A stretch of 64,000 bases of DNA from Prochlorococcus marinus str. MIT 9314 (GCF_000760035.1 NZ_JNAO01000012.1:124001-188000), one strand, 5' to 3'. Positions 1 through 11,865 are shown, counted from the first letter of the stretch. Notes: generated by a model from the sequence alone, not told the origin. Translations and numbers: made by a program.

Positions 1-322
<322 letters not shown>

Positions 323-388
323 TTATGAATAGCACGTAAAACTTTGAGCATAACCTGGAAATATGAGTAGTATTAAAAAAAAAAAATT

Positions 389-760
389 ATGGAAATTAAC
401 ACTATTAATCTTGTTGGCAGAGCAGGACGTGAACCAGATGTCAGATATTTTGAATCAGGCAGTATCGTAGCCAATTTCACAATTGCAGTTAACAGAAGAA
501 GCAGAGATGAAGAACCAGATTGGTTTAACTTAGAAATATGGGGCAAGCAAGCGCAAATCGCTGCAGATTATGTGAAAAAAGGATCATTAATTGGTATTAC
601 AGGAAGCTTTAAAATTGATAGTTGGAAAGATAAAAATACTGGAGAAGATAGATATAAACCAGTTGTTAGGGTAGATAGATTAAACTTACTAGGCTCACGA
701 AAAGAGTCTGATAATAACCAATATTCCAACAGCAATAATTCAAGTGAAATTCCTTTCTAA
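389..760 (+). CDS. ssb: Single-stranded DNA-binding protein
   Basis: A 123-residue SSB that coats single-stranded DNA in replication, repair and recombination. Residues 1-105 form the OB-fold; they begin MEINTINLVGRAGREPDVRY and include the F-x-I-A-V-N-R strand and the WFNLEIWGKQA segment. The remaining linker is very short, roughly 15 residues rich in Asn and Ser, and ends in SEIPF. Bacterial SSBs usually end in an acidic DDDIPF-type tip that recruits partner proteins. Here Ile-Pro-Phe is kept but only one acidic residue precedes it. The ATG at 389 follows a long A-run rather than a clear Shine-Dalgarno. The gene is monocistronic between divergent mreB and convergent dedA. Confidence 0.95.
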   Translation: MEINTINLVGRAGREPDVRYFESGSIVANFTIAVNRRSRDEEPDWFNLEIWGKQAQIAADYVKKGSLIGITGSFKIDSWKDKNTGEDRYKPVVRVDRLNLLGSRKESDNNQYSNSNNSSEIPF

Positions 761-763
761 GCT

Positions 764-1417
764 TTATTTTTTTTTCAAAAATCTAATAAGTATTTTTATA
801 AAAAAATATAAGAAAACTAAAATTAAAATTGGCTTTAAAACAACTTTGATTTGATCTAAGTAAGTTTCAATGATTAGATAGTTTTCACCAAATAAATAGC
901 CTGAATAAGTTAGAAGTGCTACCCATATAAAGCTACCGAATGTAGTCCAAAGCAAAAATTTTCTTAATGGCATAAGTTCTATGCCAGCGGGAACTGAAAT
1001 TAAAGTTCTTATGCCTGGTACTAATCGGCCCCAAAAAACTAAAGAAACCCCATATTTATCAAACCACCTTTTACTTTTATTTAGATCATTAGAAGAAATA
1101 CCCAAATATTTTCCCTTTTTATCTAGAAAATTTGAAAGTCTTTCTTCATTTACTAATCTACCTAAATAATACCAAGGCAATGATCCTAAAATAGTTCCAA
1201 GTAATCCCCAAAAAACTAAAAAATAGAAATTTAATTTTTGTTGATAAACAAAAAAACCACCCAATGGCATTATTACTTCCGAAGGAATTGGAGGAATTAA
1301 ATTTTCTAAAAACATAGCCAAACAAATAGTAAGGTATGCAATTGTTGAATTTTTTTCAACAGCTAAACTGATGTAATCAGGAATTGAAGTAAGAAAATTT
1401 AAAAAAATTAAACTCAA
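764..1417 (-). CDS. dedA: DedA family inner-membrane protein
   Basis: A 217-residue integral membrane protein of the DedA (SNARE-associated Golgi/VTT) superfamily, whose members are linked to lipid scrambling or undecaprenyl-phosphate recycling and membrane homeostasis. The signature segments are FLENLIPPIPSE at residues 36-47 and GRLVPGIRTLISVPAG at 130-145, with several hydrophobic spans including a long C-terminal one. The start codon is TTG at 1417, two bases after the ahcY stop, so the two are probably co-transcribed. The 3' end converges on ssb with a gap of three bases. The substrate cannot be told from the sequence. Confidence 0.88.
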   Translation of the reverse strand: MSLIFLNFLTSIPDYISLAVEKNSTIAYLTICLAMFLENLIPPIPSEVIMPLGGFFVYQQKLNFYFLVFWGLLGTILGSLPWYYLGRLVNEERLSNFLDKKGKYLGISSNDLNKSKRWFDKYGVSLVFWGRLVPGIRTLISVPAGIELMPLRKFLLWTTFGSFIWVALLTYSGYLFGENYLIIETYLDQIKVVLKPILILVFLYFFIKILIRFLKKK

Positions 1418-1419
1418 AC

Positions 1420-2838
1420 TTAGTATCTATAAAGTTCTGGTTTGTAAGGTCCATCTATAGGGACATTGATATAATCAGCCTGATCTTTAGTTAATTTTGT
1501 TAATTTCGCACCAATTTTATCTAAATGTAATCTAGCCACCATTTCATCTAGGTGTTTTGGTAAAACATAAACCTCTTTGGCATATTGCTCTGATTTATTA
1601 AAAAGTTCGATTTGCGCTAATACTTGATTAGTAAAAGAATTACTCATAACAAAGCTTGGGTGGCCAGTGGCACATCCTAAATTTACTAATCTACCTTCAG
1701 CTAAAAGAATAATTTTATTTCCACTTGGTAGAGTTATGTGATCAACTTGCGGCTTAATATTTTCCCATTCATAATTTTTTAATGAAGCTACATCAATTTC
1801 ATTATCGAAATGTCCAATATTACAAACAATGGCCTCATTCTTCATCTTTAGAAGATTTTCATGAGTAATTACCTGATAATTACCAGTAGCCGTAACAAAA
1901 ATATCTATATCTTTCACAACATCATCTAGCGTAACAACGCTAAAACCTTCCATTGCTGCTTGAAGAGCACAAATTGGATCAACTTCAGCAACTTTTACGA
2001 TTGCACCAAGTCCACGCAATGACTGGGCTGAACCCTTACCTACATCTCCAAAACCCATTACTAGAGCGACCTTTCCAGCAATCATTACGTCAGTTGCACG
2101 CTTTATGCTATCAACTAAAGATTCTCGACAGCCATATAAATTATCAAATTTGCTCTTAGTTACTGAATCATTAACGTTAATAGCAGGGAATGGTAAAGCA
2201 TTTTGCTTTTGCAATTGATAAAGTCTCGCAACTCCCGTTGTAGTTTCTTCAGTTACTCCAATGATATTACTCTTAATTCTAGAATAGAAGTCACTATCAA
2301 ATTTCAACTTAGACTTAATGGAATTGAATAAAGCAATTTCCTCTTCATTACCAGGATTATCTAAAACAGATAAATCTTTTTCTGCTTTACTACCAAGTAT
2401 TAATAAGCCAGTTGCATCTCCTCCATCGTCAAGAATCATATTTGGAGATTCTGAACCCCAATCAAGGATGTAGTGGGTATATTGCCAATATTCATCAAGC
2501 GTCTCGCCTTTTTTTGCATATACAGAAATTCCTTGATCTGCTATTGCTGCAGCCGCATGATCTTGAGTTGAAAAAATATTGCATGAAGCCCATTTCACTT
2601 CTGCACCAAGATCAACAAGAGTTTCTATTAAGACTGCTGTCTGAATAGTCATATGAAGGCTTCCAGCTATTTTTGCACCTTTTAATGGTTTGTCAGATTG
2701 ATATTTATCTCTAAGTGCCATTAATCCAGGCATTTCTGTTTCGGCAATTTTAATTTCTTTACGACCAAAATCCGATAAAGAGATATCAGCGATTACATAA
2801 TTAGGAGTGGAGGTTTTAACTGAATTTGCGATAACCAT
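1420..2838 (-). CDS. ahcY: Adenosylhomocysteinase (S-adenosyl-L-homocysteine hydrolase)
   Basis: This enzyme splits S-adenosylhomocysteine to homocysteine and adenosine, removing the inhibitory by-product of methyltransferases. The 472-residue protein has HMTIQT at 62-67, [16 protein letters not shown] at 221-236 and the NAD-binding glycine motif GFGDVG at 262-267. It ends in the family C-terminus [10 protein letters not shown], whose Lys and Tyr reach into the neighbouring subunit's NAD site. Length and motifs are complete. It is divergent from tsaE across about 50 bases and is followed two bases later by dedA. Confidence 0.97.
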   Translation of the reverse strand: MVIANSVKTSTPNYVIADISLSDFGRKEIKIAETEMPGLMALRDKYQSDKPLKGAKIAGSLHMTIQTAVLIETLVDLGAEVKWASCNIFSTQDHAAAAIADQGISVYAKKGETLDEYWQYTHYILDWGSESPNMILDDGGDATGLLILGSKAEKDLSVLDNPGNEEEIALFNSIKSKLKFDSDFYSRIKSNIIGVTEETTTGVARLYQLQKQNALPFPAINVNDSVTKSKFDNLYGCRESLVDSIKRATDVMIAGKVALVMGFGDVGKGSAQSLRGLGAIVKVAEVDPICALQAAMEGFSVVTLDDVVKDIDIFVTATGNYQVITHENLLKMKNEAIVCNIGHFDNEIDVASLKNYEWENIKPQVDHITLPSGNKIILLAEGRLVNLGCATGHPSFVMSNSFTNQVLAQIELFNKSEQYAKEVYVLPKHLDEMVARLHLDKIGAKLTKLTKDQADYINVPIDGPYKPELYRY

Positions 2839-2889
2839 ATCTAGTAAATACTTTTTCTACTAAACTATAAATGATTTTTCCGTCATTTT

Positions 2890-3327
2890 GTGTTTGTTAA
2901 GAATTTAAAAGAGACTTTAAATTTAGGAAAAAAACTCTCACACAAATTAAACCCCCAATCAATTGTCTTATTACAGGGTCCAATTGGGGCTGGGAAAACT
3001 TCATTTGTTCAAGGGATTGCTAAAGGCTTATCAATCTCTGAGGACATTACAAGCCCTACATTTGCCTTATCGCATCACTATAACTCAGGAAAAATTCCGC
3101 TAATTCACCTTGATTTATACAGGTTAGAAAATAATTCTTTAGCAAAAGAAGTTTTTTTTTCAGAAGAAGAAGAGGCAATACAAAAACAAGCTATTTTAGT
3201 TATTGAATGGCCAGAATTAATAGAACCAGTTATTGATAATTTCTGGAAAATACAAATTAGTTACGCAAAAAGTTATGGAAGACACTACGAAATAAGAGAT
3301 CCCAAAAATTTATTAACACTATCATAA
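2890..3327 (+). CDS. tsaE: tRNA threonylcarbamoyladenosine biosynthesis ATPase TsaE
   Basis: TsaE is the small P-loop ATPase that works with TsaB and TsaD to place N6-threonylcarbamoyl on A37 of ANN-decoding tRNAs. The 145-residue protein has Walker A GPIGAGKT at 30-37, the SPTFAL switch segment near residue 55, HLDLYRL, and the VIEWPE Walker B region. The start is GTG at 2890; no ATG is available in frame at the N-terminus. The last 43 bases overlap the 3' end of the convergent sugar kinase gene, so both proteins use the same DNA on opposite strands there. Confidence 0.93.
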   Translation: MFVKNLKETLNLGKKLSHKLNPQSIVLLQGPIGAGKTSFVQGIAKGLSISEDITSPTFALSHHYNSGKIPLIHLDLYRLENNSLAKEVFFSEEEEAIQKQAILVIEWPELIEPVIDNFWKIQISYAKSYGRHYEIRDPKNLLTLS

Positions 3328-4283
3328 TATGGCTGTTGCTCGATGGCGCCTTCACCAAGACAAGTTAATAACCCACAAACACTTGCGAACTTAATGTAAT
3401 CTTCTATCTCTAGTGAATTTGAAGGATAGTCAGAAGATATCAATTTTGAAATTAAGCCAGCCAGAAAAGCATCGCCTGCGCCAGTTGTATCAACAATTTT
3501 TTGAGAAGAAGGAGTTTCGGTAATTCCCTGCAATCCACTGATATACCACTCAACGGGGTTCTTTCCGTCAGTTATTATTACATCTGGTCTATTAGACAAT
3601 TGTTGAGATACTCGCAAGGGATTATCATCCTCAAAAAATAATGTTGCTTCTTCCTTGGCAAGTTTTAAAACATTTGCATGATTTAAAAAATTTTTAATTA
3701 AATTAACTCTCGCAGCTTTAGAAATTTCTGATGAAAAACTTGAATTATCCCAAAAGACCTCTCTCCAATTCAAATCAATAACTATTTTGACTTCAAATTT
3801 TTTAGCCTGTTCAAGAATAAAAAAAATGGTCTCTGCTGATATTGGAGATGATAACAAGATCGTTCCGGTAACCAAATATTTTGTTTCTAGAAAAGATTCC
3901 TCCAAATTTAAAATTTCTTTTTGGATTAATTTCTTACTAAGAACTTCATCTGCAAAGCATGAATGAGGACTTTTCTCAAAGCCTGAAAAAAAACGATCTC
4001 CAAATTGATCTCTATCTACATTAACGACGCGAGTAGATGAATCATTATCTAATTGCAAAAAATCCAAATTAACTTCCAATTCATTAAATTGCCTAATAAA
4101 TTTTTTTCCATAATCATCATTACCCAAACTTCCTATAAATATTGAATCTATTTTTAATTTTCTTAATGCACAAGCAACATTAGCCGGCGCACCACCCAAA
4201 AAATCTGTAAATTCTTGATTTGACTTATTTCTGATTCTGTCTATTAAAGCCTCTCCAATACATATGACCTTTTTCTTTTGCAT
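3285..4283 (-). CDS. PfkB-family carbohydrate kinase (probable fructokinase)
   Basis: A 332-residue ribokinase/PfkB-fold sugar kinase. It has the N-terminal GGAPANVACALRKL segment at 30-43, which binds the sugar, and the C-terminal signature DTTGAGDAF at 265-273 with catalytic Asp271. The GEALIDR start and the GGAPANVA pattern are closest to fructokinases, which phosphorylate fructose to fructose-6-phosphate, but substrate choice in this family cannot be read safely from motifs. It is divergent from an alpha/beta hydrolase gene and overlaps tsaE by 43 bases at its 3' end. Confidence 0.85.
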   Translation of the reverse strand: MQKKKVICIGEALIDRIRNKSNQEFTDFLGGAPANVACALRKLKIDSIFIGSLGNDDYGKKFIRQFNELEVNLDFLQLDNDSSTRVVNVDRDQFGDRFFSGFEKSPHSCFADEVLSKKLIQKEILNLEESFLETKYLVTGTILLSSPISAETIFFILEQAKKFEVKIVIDLNWREVFWDNSSFSSEISKAARVNLIKNFLNHANVLKLAKEEATLFFEDDNPLRVSQQLSNRPDVIITDGKNPVEWYISGLQGITETPSSQKIVDTTGAGDAFLAGLISKLISSDYPSNSLEIEDYIKFASVCGLLTCLGEGAIEQQPYYDSVNKFLGSLIS

Positions 4284-4371
4284 AAAATGAACGCTTTTTC
4301 TTAAATAAGAATAATTTATTAAAAACGAATTATTTTTTTTTGAATTAAAGTTTAATTAAAACATATTAAAA

Positions 4372-5286
4372 GTGTCTTTAAATAAATCTGAAACTTGGAA
4401 CTGGAAAAATTGGGAAATTTCTTGGTCTTTATCAAAAGAATCTTATACTGAAAAAAAAATTAAAATTTTATTAGTTCATGGATTTGGGGCATCAAAAAAC
4501 CATTGGAGACATAATCAAGATTTTCTTGGGAAATTTTCTAACTGCTACGCAATTGACTTATTAGGATTTGGAAAAAGCAGTCAGCCTAGTTCTTTATTAG
4601 CCTACGAACGCGTTAAAGAAAACTCAATTAAATATTCATTTGAATTATGGGGTAATCAAATATCCACATTTTGTGCAGAGGTAATTAAATCTCCCGTTTA
4701 CTTAGTAGGAAATTCCATTGGCGGTGTTATTGCATTAAAAGCTGCTGAAATTCTCAAAGATGATTGCAAAGGTGTTATTTTGATTGATTGTGCACAAAGA
4801 ACTATGGATGATAAACGTTTAAAAAAAAGTGATATTTTAATGAATCTACTGCGACCCGTCCTTAAAACGATAGTCAGACAAAGAGTAATTAGCAATACAC
4901 TTTTTACAAGAGCTGCTAATCCAAAAGTTATTAAGAAAATACTTGAACAAGCTTACCCTACAGGAAAAAATATTGATAAAGAATTGATTGACATACTTTA
5001 TCACCCCTCTCAAAGGAAAAACTCAAAAGAAGCATTTCGTGGTTTTATTAACTTATTTGATGACTATCTCGCTACTGACCTTTTCGATAAACTTGATGCT
5101 CCAATACAACTGATTTGGGGAGAAAAAGATCCTTGGGAATCTTTAAATGAAGCAAGACAGTGGAAAAACAAATTCAGGAATATTAAAAGATTAGACATTA
5201 TAAAGGGGGCTGGTCATTGTCCTCATGATGAAGAACCTGAAAAGACAAATCAGTTAATGAATGAATTTATTCAAGAAACAAAGTAA
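4372..5286 (+). CDS. Alpha/beta-fold hydrolase
   Basis: A 304-residue serine hydrolase with the complete catalytic layout. The oxyanion segment HGFGASK is at 36-42, the nucleophile elbow G-N-S115-I-G-G at 113-118, the acid probably Asp253 in IWGEKDPW, and the base His282 in GAGHCPH. It has no signal peptide and is probably cytoplasmic. The start is GTG at 4372. The substrate is unknown; cyanobacterial proteins of this layout are usually annotated only as hydrolases or acyltransferase-like. The 3' end overlaps the convergent sigma factor gene by 16 bases. Confidence 0.82.
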   Translation: MSLNKSETWNWKNWEISWSLSKESYTEKKIKILLVHGFGASKNHWRHNQDFLGKFSNCYAIDLLGFGKSSQPSSLLAYERVKENSIKYSFELWGNQISTFCAEVIKSPVYLVGNSIGGVIALKAAEILKDDCKGVILIDCAQRTMDDKRLKKSDILMNLLRPVLKTIVRQRVISNTLFTRAANPKVIKKILEQAYPTGKNIDKELIDILYHPSQRKNSKEAFRGFINLFDDYLATDLFDKLDAPIQLIWGEKDPWESLNEARQWKNKFRNIKRLDIIKGAGHCPHDEEPEKTNQLMNEFIQETK

Positions 5287-6272
5287 GCTTCTACATTATC
5301 ACTAAGTCTTCTCAAGCCTCTTAATCCATCTCGTTCAAGATTTCTTACTCGATCTCTACTTATCCCTAGTACTCTTCCTATACCTGTAAGAGACATTGGC
5401 TCATCACCATCCATTCCGTATCTCATTCTTAAAACTCTACATTGCAGATCAGGCAATTGATGTAAAAGAGAATGTAGATCACCTCTCATACAATCCATCT
5501 CTATTTGTTCATCTGGCAAATCCTCGCCCCCCGCAAGTAAATCTAATAAAACAGTATCTTCACCATCGCCAACCTTGGTTTCAAGACTGACTGGCTGCCC
5601 AGCTTTGCACATCAAATCTTTCACATCATCTTCAGGAAGCTCTACGTACTTAGCAAGTTCAGTTACAGTTGGAGTTCTAGACATTTCTTGACTGAGCTCT
5701 CTCTGCCCTTTTTTTAACTTATTCAACATTTCAGTAATGTGAATTGGTAGCCTGATCGCTCGACTTTTTTCAGCTATTGCTCTTGTAATTCCTTGTCTAA
5801 TCCACCAGTATGCATATGTTGAAAACTTATATCCTCTTGCTGGATCAAATTTTTCAACTCCCCTGACTAGTCCAATAGTTCCCTCCTGAATCAAATCTAA
5901 AAGTTCCATATTTCTTTTTGTATATTTTTTTGCAACGCTTACTACCAATCTTAAATTTGCTGCAACCATTCTTTCTTTAGCTCTCTGTCCAGCTCTCTGT
6001 CTTTTTTTAATTATGGAAGTAGATAAGTTCAATTTGGTCGATAATTCATCAATACTAGGCTTATCTCCTGTTAATTCAATAATTTCTAATTCTGCTCTTT
6101 CAACTTCCATGTACTCTTGAACTTGGCGACCTAGGGTAATTTCTTGTTCATGCGATAGTAACGGAACTCTTCCTATATCCCTCAAGTATGATCGAACAAG
6201 ATCTACATCATTACTTGCTTTTATAGATGCGATTGTCGCTAGTTTATTTTCACTTATTGTTTCAGAAGACAT
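5271..6272 (-). CDS. Group 2 (RpoD-related) RNA polymerase sigma factor
   Basis: A 333-residue sigma-70 family protein starting at the ATG at 6272 (MSSETISENK). An upstream in-frame start would add 11 poorly conserved residues. Region 1.2 is at about 22-55 (DLVRSYLRDIGRVPLLSHEQE), region 2 at 101-170 with NLRLVVSVAKKY and FSTYAYWWIRQ, region 3 at 175-255, and region 4 at 265-325 with MSLTGIGRVLGISRDRVRN as the helix-turn-helix. It lacks the long N-terminal extension and acidic region 1.1 of the main cyanobacterial SigA, so it is a group 2, non-essential type. Its regulon is unknown. A 9-base inverted repeat lies upstream (6288-6349). Confidence 0.9.
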   Translation of the reverse strand: MSSETISENKLATIASIKASNDVDLVRSYLRDIGRVPLLSHEQEITLGRQVQEYMEVERAELEIIELTGDKPSIDELSTKLNLSTSIIKKRQRAGQRAKERMVAANLRLVVSVAKKYTKRNMELLDLIQEGTIGLVRGVEKFDPARGYKFSTYAYWWIRQGITRAIAEKSRAIRLPIHITEMLNKLKKGQRELSQEMSRTPTVTELAKYVELPEDDVKDLMCKAGQPVSLETKVGDGEDTVLLDLLAGGEDLPDEQIEMDCMRGDLHSLLHQLPDLQCRVLRMRYGMDGDEPMSLTGIGRVLGISRDRVRNLERDGLRGLRRLSDNVEAYFVS

Positions 6273-6287
6273 GAAGATTGGATGTTG

Positions 6288-6349
6288 TTTTGTAAACAAT
6301 ACCATTAAGAAATGTAAAGTTAAACAAAAAAATCCACAATTTTACAAAA
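6288..6349. repeat. Spaced inverted repeat upstream of the sigma factor gene
   Basis: The arms are 9 bases each: TTTTGTAAA at 6288-6296 and its reverse complement TTTACAAAA at 6341-6349, separated by 44 bases. They lie between mgtE and the sigma factor start, in what would be the sigma factor leader. They could be paired regulator sites or a weak stem. In DNA this AT-rich a chance origin is quite possible. Confidence 0.3.
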
Positions 6350-6372
6350 ATGAGAATAAATACCTACTGATT

Positions 6373-7779
6373 TTAGACTAATGAAGAACTTAATAGCCAT
6401 TTTGCTGTGCTGAGATAAATAAATACACCTGCTATATCAGTTACGGTTGTAATGAAAGGGGAGGACATTAAGGCTGGATCCAATTTCATTCTGTCAAACA
6501 ACAAAGGGAGGATCGCTCCTGTTGTAGCAGCAAGAGTTGTTATGGATATCAAACTTATTCCAACCGCAGAGGCAATTAAAGGTCCTTCTCCTTGCCACCA
6601 AGCAAAGGGAAATACTACAAGCATCATAAAAACGCCTAAAAGAGCGCCTGTAATTGCCTCCTTAAAAACTGCCTTAATTGCACCAAGAGACTTCAGTTTT
6701 TGAGTACTTAAACCTCGAATTACAACCGTTGAACTTTGAGCGCCAACATTCCCCCCAGTTCCTATTAGTAGCGGAATAAATGCAGCTAATAAAACTATTT
6801 CTTTTAATATTTGATCATTCATAGCTATAACTTTTGTCGTTAAACCATTTGCGAAAACCAAAATTAACAACCATACAATTCTTCTTCGAGTAATCGTAAA
6901 CAAACTGCTTTGAAAATAATCATCTTCATCTCCAGATTGTACTGCCCCCGCCGCATAAATATCTCTTGTTGCCTCTTGTTCTATGACGTCAATTAAATCA
7001 TCAACGGTCACTATACCAACAAGTCTTTTTTCCTTATCAACGACTGGGAGAGCTAAAAAATCATATCTTTGTATTGCTCTAGCAACCTCTTCTTGATTCG
7101 TATTAGTAGCGATATTAACTACGTCTCTTGTCATAACCTCTCCAATTGGCTTAGAAGGATCAGCAGTTACAAGGTCTCTTAAAGAGAGAATACCAGTTAA
7201 ATGTCTTTCTTTATCTGTAACATATAAGCTATAAATAGTTTCAGTAAATGGGGCTCTTTTTCTCACTAGAGAAAGAGCTTCAGCTGCTGTTTGCATCTCT
7301 TTAAGATCTATAAATTCAGTTGTCATTAATCTTCCGGCAGTTTCAGGCTCATATCCAAGTAATTCAGCTGTTACTCTCCTTTCACCAGGACTAAGAGCAG
7401 ATAAAAATTTTCGTACAACTTTTGCAGGTAATTCATCAAAGAGTTGAACCCTATCATCAGGAGACATTTTTTCAACGATTTCTAAAACTTCTCCTGAACG
7501 AAGTCTTTCTAATAAAGTTTGCTGAACTACTGGATCTAAATTTTCATAAACCTCAATTGCTTCATTTTTCTTTAATAATCGAAATGCTAATGCCTGCAAT
7601 ATTAGTGGAAGGCTTCCAATAGCATCTGCAATATCAACAGGTTGGGAAGGCTCTAAAAGTAACTTCGCCTCATCATAGTTTCCCGTGATGAGCAATTCCT
7701 CAAGTTGAATAGTAATATTTTCTCTTGTATTTAAATCTGCAGATAACGATGTAACTGTCTCAAGATTATTTTCATTCAT
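6373..7779 (-). CDS. mgtE: Magnesium transporter MgtE
   Basis: A 468-residue magnesium channel with the full MgtE layout. The cytoplasmic N domain spans about 20-150 (repeats such as ERLRSGEVLEIVEKMSPDDR), a CBS pair about 155-275 (VMTRDVVNI at 215-223), and five membrane spans follow from about 300 to the end. The pore motif GTGGNVGAQ is at 340-348. In known MgtE proteins the N and CBS domains sense intracellular magnesium and close the pore. It lies 43 bases after the second crcB-like gene on the same strand, so it probably belongs to the same transcription run as gyrB and the fluoride channel genes. Confidence 0.95.
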   Translation of the reverse strand: MNENNLETVTSLSADLNTRENITIQLEELLITGNYDEAKLLLEPSQPVDIADAIGSLPLILQALAFRLLKKNEAIEVYENLDPVVQQTLLERLRSGEVLEIVEKMSPDDRVQLFDELPAKVVRKFLSALSPGERRVTAELLGYEPETAGRLMTTEFIDLKEMQTAAEALSLVRKRAPFTETIYSLYVTDKERHLTGILSLRDLVTADPSKPIGEVMTRDVVNIATNTNQEEVARAIQRYDFLALPVVDKEKRLVGIVTVDDLIDVIEQEATRDIYAAGAVQSGDEDDYFQSSLFTITRRRIVWLLILVFANGLTTKVIAMNDQILKEIVLLAAFIPLLIGTGGNVGAQSSTVVIRGLSTQKLKSLGAIKAVFKEAITGALLGVFMMLVVFPFAWWQGEGPLIASAVGISLISITTLAATTGAILPLLFDRMKLDPALMSSPFITTVTDIAGVFIYLSTAKWLLSSSLV

Positions 7780-7822
7780 AAATATAATCCCTTATCAAAG
7801 TAACAAAACTATTATAAGAAAT

Positions 7823-8152
7823 CTAAGTAATTTTTCTACTTATCCAGAATCCGAAAAGCATTATGAATAAATTTACGATGATGATTAAATTAAAAAAAAT
7901 TATAAATTTTATCCAATCTCCTTGTTTTAAAATTGTGTACAAAAAATATATAAATCCGCTAAACGATGTAAAGCAAGAAAAAAAACCACTCAATAAAATT
8001 TTTTTAGTTGAATAACTTAATCTTCTTCTTATAAAAAAACCCACTAAAAATGATCCAATTATTGAAATAAAAAAATTATTATCTATAAATAATCTTAAAA
8101 AAGTAGCTAGGTAAGCAGCCAAAAGAATATAAATAAAATTATTTATTTTCAC
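7823..8152 (-). CDS. crcB: CrcB/Fluc-type fluoride exporter subunit A (diverged)
   Basis: A 109-residue, four-span membrane protein of the CrcB/Fluc fluoride channel family. Arg20 sits in the first helix and the family core segments appear as SIIGSFLVGFF at 30-40 and GFFSCFTSFSGF at 56-67, matching the usual NxxGxFxxG and GFxGGxTTFSTF patterns. The conserved pore Asn of the first motif is replaced by Ser30, and the double Gly by Ser-Cys. It starts with GTG at 8152, one base after the stop of a second CrcB-like gene, so the two products probably pair as a heterodimer. The family assignment is good; activity is inferred. Confidence 0.8.
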   Translation of the reverse strand: MKINNFIYILLAAYLATFLRLFIDNNFFISIIGSFLVGFFIRRRLSYSTKKILLSGFFSCFTSFSGFIYFLYTILKQGDWIKFIIFFNLIIIVNLFIMLFGFWISRKIT

Positions 8153-8153
8153 T

Positions 8154-8519
8154 TTAAAAAAACTGGATAAGAAAATAACCGAAATAAAAAAGCAGGAATG
8201 AAAAAATTATCACTACAATGTAATGTGAAAATAATCTTAGAAATTTTTTCTTTTTAAATAAAATAAATAATTGATATATAAATGAAGAATATGTACTAAA
8301 ACATCCTAAAAAACCACTATAAAATAATATTAATATTTCGTTATTAAAAAAGTTTAAAGCCACTAAAATTCCCAGCAAAAAAGATGATATAAAATTTACT
8401 ATTGAAGTATGGTCAATATCAAAACCTATTTTTTCTTTAAAATTATTTTGTATGAATATTCTCAGTATTAATCCAAAAGTACTTCCGAGTAAAATTATAC
8501 TTATTGAAATAAACTTCAA
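8154..8519 (-). CDS. crcB: CrcB/Fluc-type fluoride exporter subunit B
   Basis: A 121-residue, four-span CrcB-family protein. It keeps the pore Asn42 in SIVNFISSFLLG (39-50) and has GFLGCFSTYSSF at 69-80, equivalent to the phenylalanine-box helix, here with Tyr77 and Phe80. Fluc channels are dual-topology dimers, and some bacteria use two different genes for the halves. The one-base gap to the next crcB-like gene suggests such a pair. The start is TTG at 8519, three bases after the SH3-protein stop. No fluoride riboswitch is expected here, because the gene sits in the middle of a run that begins with gyrB. Confidence 0.82.
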   Translation of the reverse strand: MKFISISIILLGSTFGLILRIFIQNNFKEKIGFDIDHTSIVNFISSFLLGILVALNFFNNEILILFYSGFLGCFSTYSSFIYQLFILFKKKKFLRLFSHYIVVIIFSFLLFYFGYFLIQFF

Positions 8520-8522
8520 AAT

Positions 8523-10816
<2,294 letters not shown>

Positions 10817-10965
10817 TTAATATAAGAAAATATTAGACTTTTAAAATGTCAATTTTAAAAGGTATTTCATTAAACTTACCACCGCAATAAGATAAAGGCT
10901 CGAAGTCAATGAAAAATTTAATTACTTTAATTATATAACTAATATTTTTTTCTTCAGAAATTCAT

Positions 10966-11865
10966 ATGTCTTCGTATCTTCCTCATGTAATAATTTTAAT
11001 TGGGCCTACTGCAAGTGGCAAAACAGAACTAGCTATTGAAATTGCAGAATATTTTAAAACTCATATACACAATATCGATTCAAGGCAAATTTATAAGTCC
11101 ATGGATATTGGAACAGCCAAACCATCTAAAATCCAACAAAAAAAAATAAAGCATTTTTTAATAGATATTGAAGAACCAACCAACCCAATTAATGTAAAAC
11201 AATTTCAAGAAATTGCTCAACAATCTATTAAAGAAGAAATTAAACGAGATAACCTACCTTTTCTTGTTGGAGGTAGTGGATTATATATGAATTCAATAAC
11301 AAAAGGATTTTTTGTACCAGATGTCCCGCCTCAAAATAATTTTAGAAAACAATTAGAAGAACTTGGTCAGGAAAAATGTTGGGACCTGTTAAAAAATTGT
11401 GATCCATTATCAACAAAAAAAATCAATTTTGCTGACCACATTAGAACAATAAGAGCTTTAGAAGTCTTCTACGTAACAGGTAAACCTATGTCAACTCTAA
11501 AAGTTCAAAAACCGCCTCACTGGAAAATCCTAGAGCTTGGATTAGATAGAGAAAATTTAAAAGAAAGAATTTTTCAAAGAACAAAAAATATGTTTTCATC
11601 TGGAATTATTGAGGAGACAAAACAACTGATCTCTAATTACGGATTTGATTTGCCAATATTAGAAACCATTGGTTATCGAGAAGCTAAGGATGTTTTAAAT
11701 AATCGTTCAACAATTGACAAAGCGATTGAGTTAACTGCGACAAAAACAATCCAATTTGCCAAAAGACAAAAAACTTGGTTTCGTAATAAAAATAATCCTC
11801 TTTGGCTTAATAACAAAAACCTACTAAAAGATGCAATAATTAAAATAGAGTCTTTTTTAAGCTAA
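10966..11865 (+). CDS. miaA: tRNA dimethylallyltransferase
   Basis: MiaA adds dimethylallyl to N6 of A37 in tRNAs that read UNN codons. The 299-residue protein has Walker A GPTASGKT at 13-20, the [18 protein letters not shown] segment, [11 protein letters not shown], a [11 protein letters not shown] segment in the core, and TIGYREA followed by [15 protein letters not shown] near the C-terminus, all family hallmarks. It is divergent from gyrB over about 150 bases and is followed by infC on the same strand. Confidence 0.96.
   Translation: MSSYLPHVIILIGPTASGKTELAIEIAEYFKTHIHNIDSRQIYKSMDIGTAKPSKIQQKKIKHFLIDIEEPTNPINVKQFQEIAQQSIKEEIKRDNLPFLVGGSGLYMNSITKGFFVPDVPPQNNFRKQLEELGQEKCWDLLKNCDPLSTKKINFADHIRTIRALEVFYVTGKPMSTLKVQKPPHWKILELGLDRENLKERIFQRTKNMFSSGIIEETKQLISNYGFDLPILETIGYREAKDVLNNRSTIDKAIELTATKTIQFAKRQKTWFRNKNNPLWLNNKNLLKDAIIKIESFLS

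Noticed and set aside
10837-10856. TTGACA as the -35 box of gyrB
   Set aside because: The hexamer is perfect on the minus strand, but the nearest TAATAT and TATATT boxes are about 11 and 21 bases away rather than 16-18, so no complete promoter can be supported.
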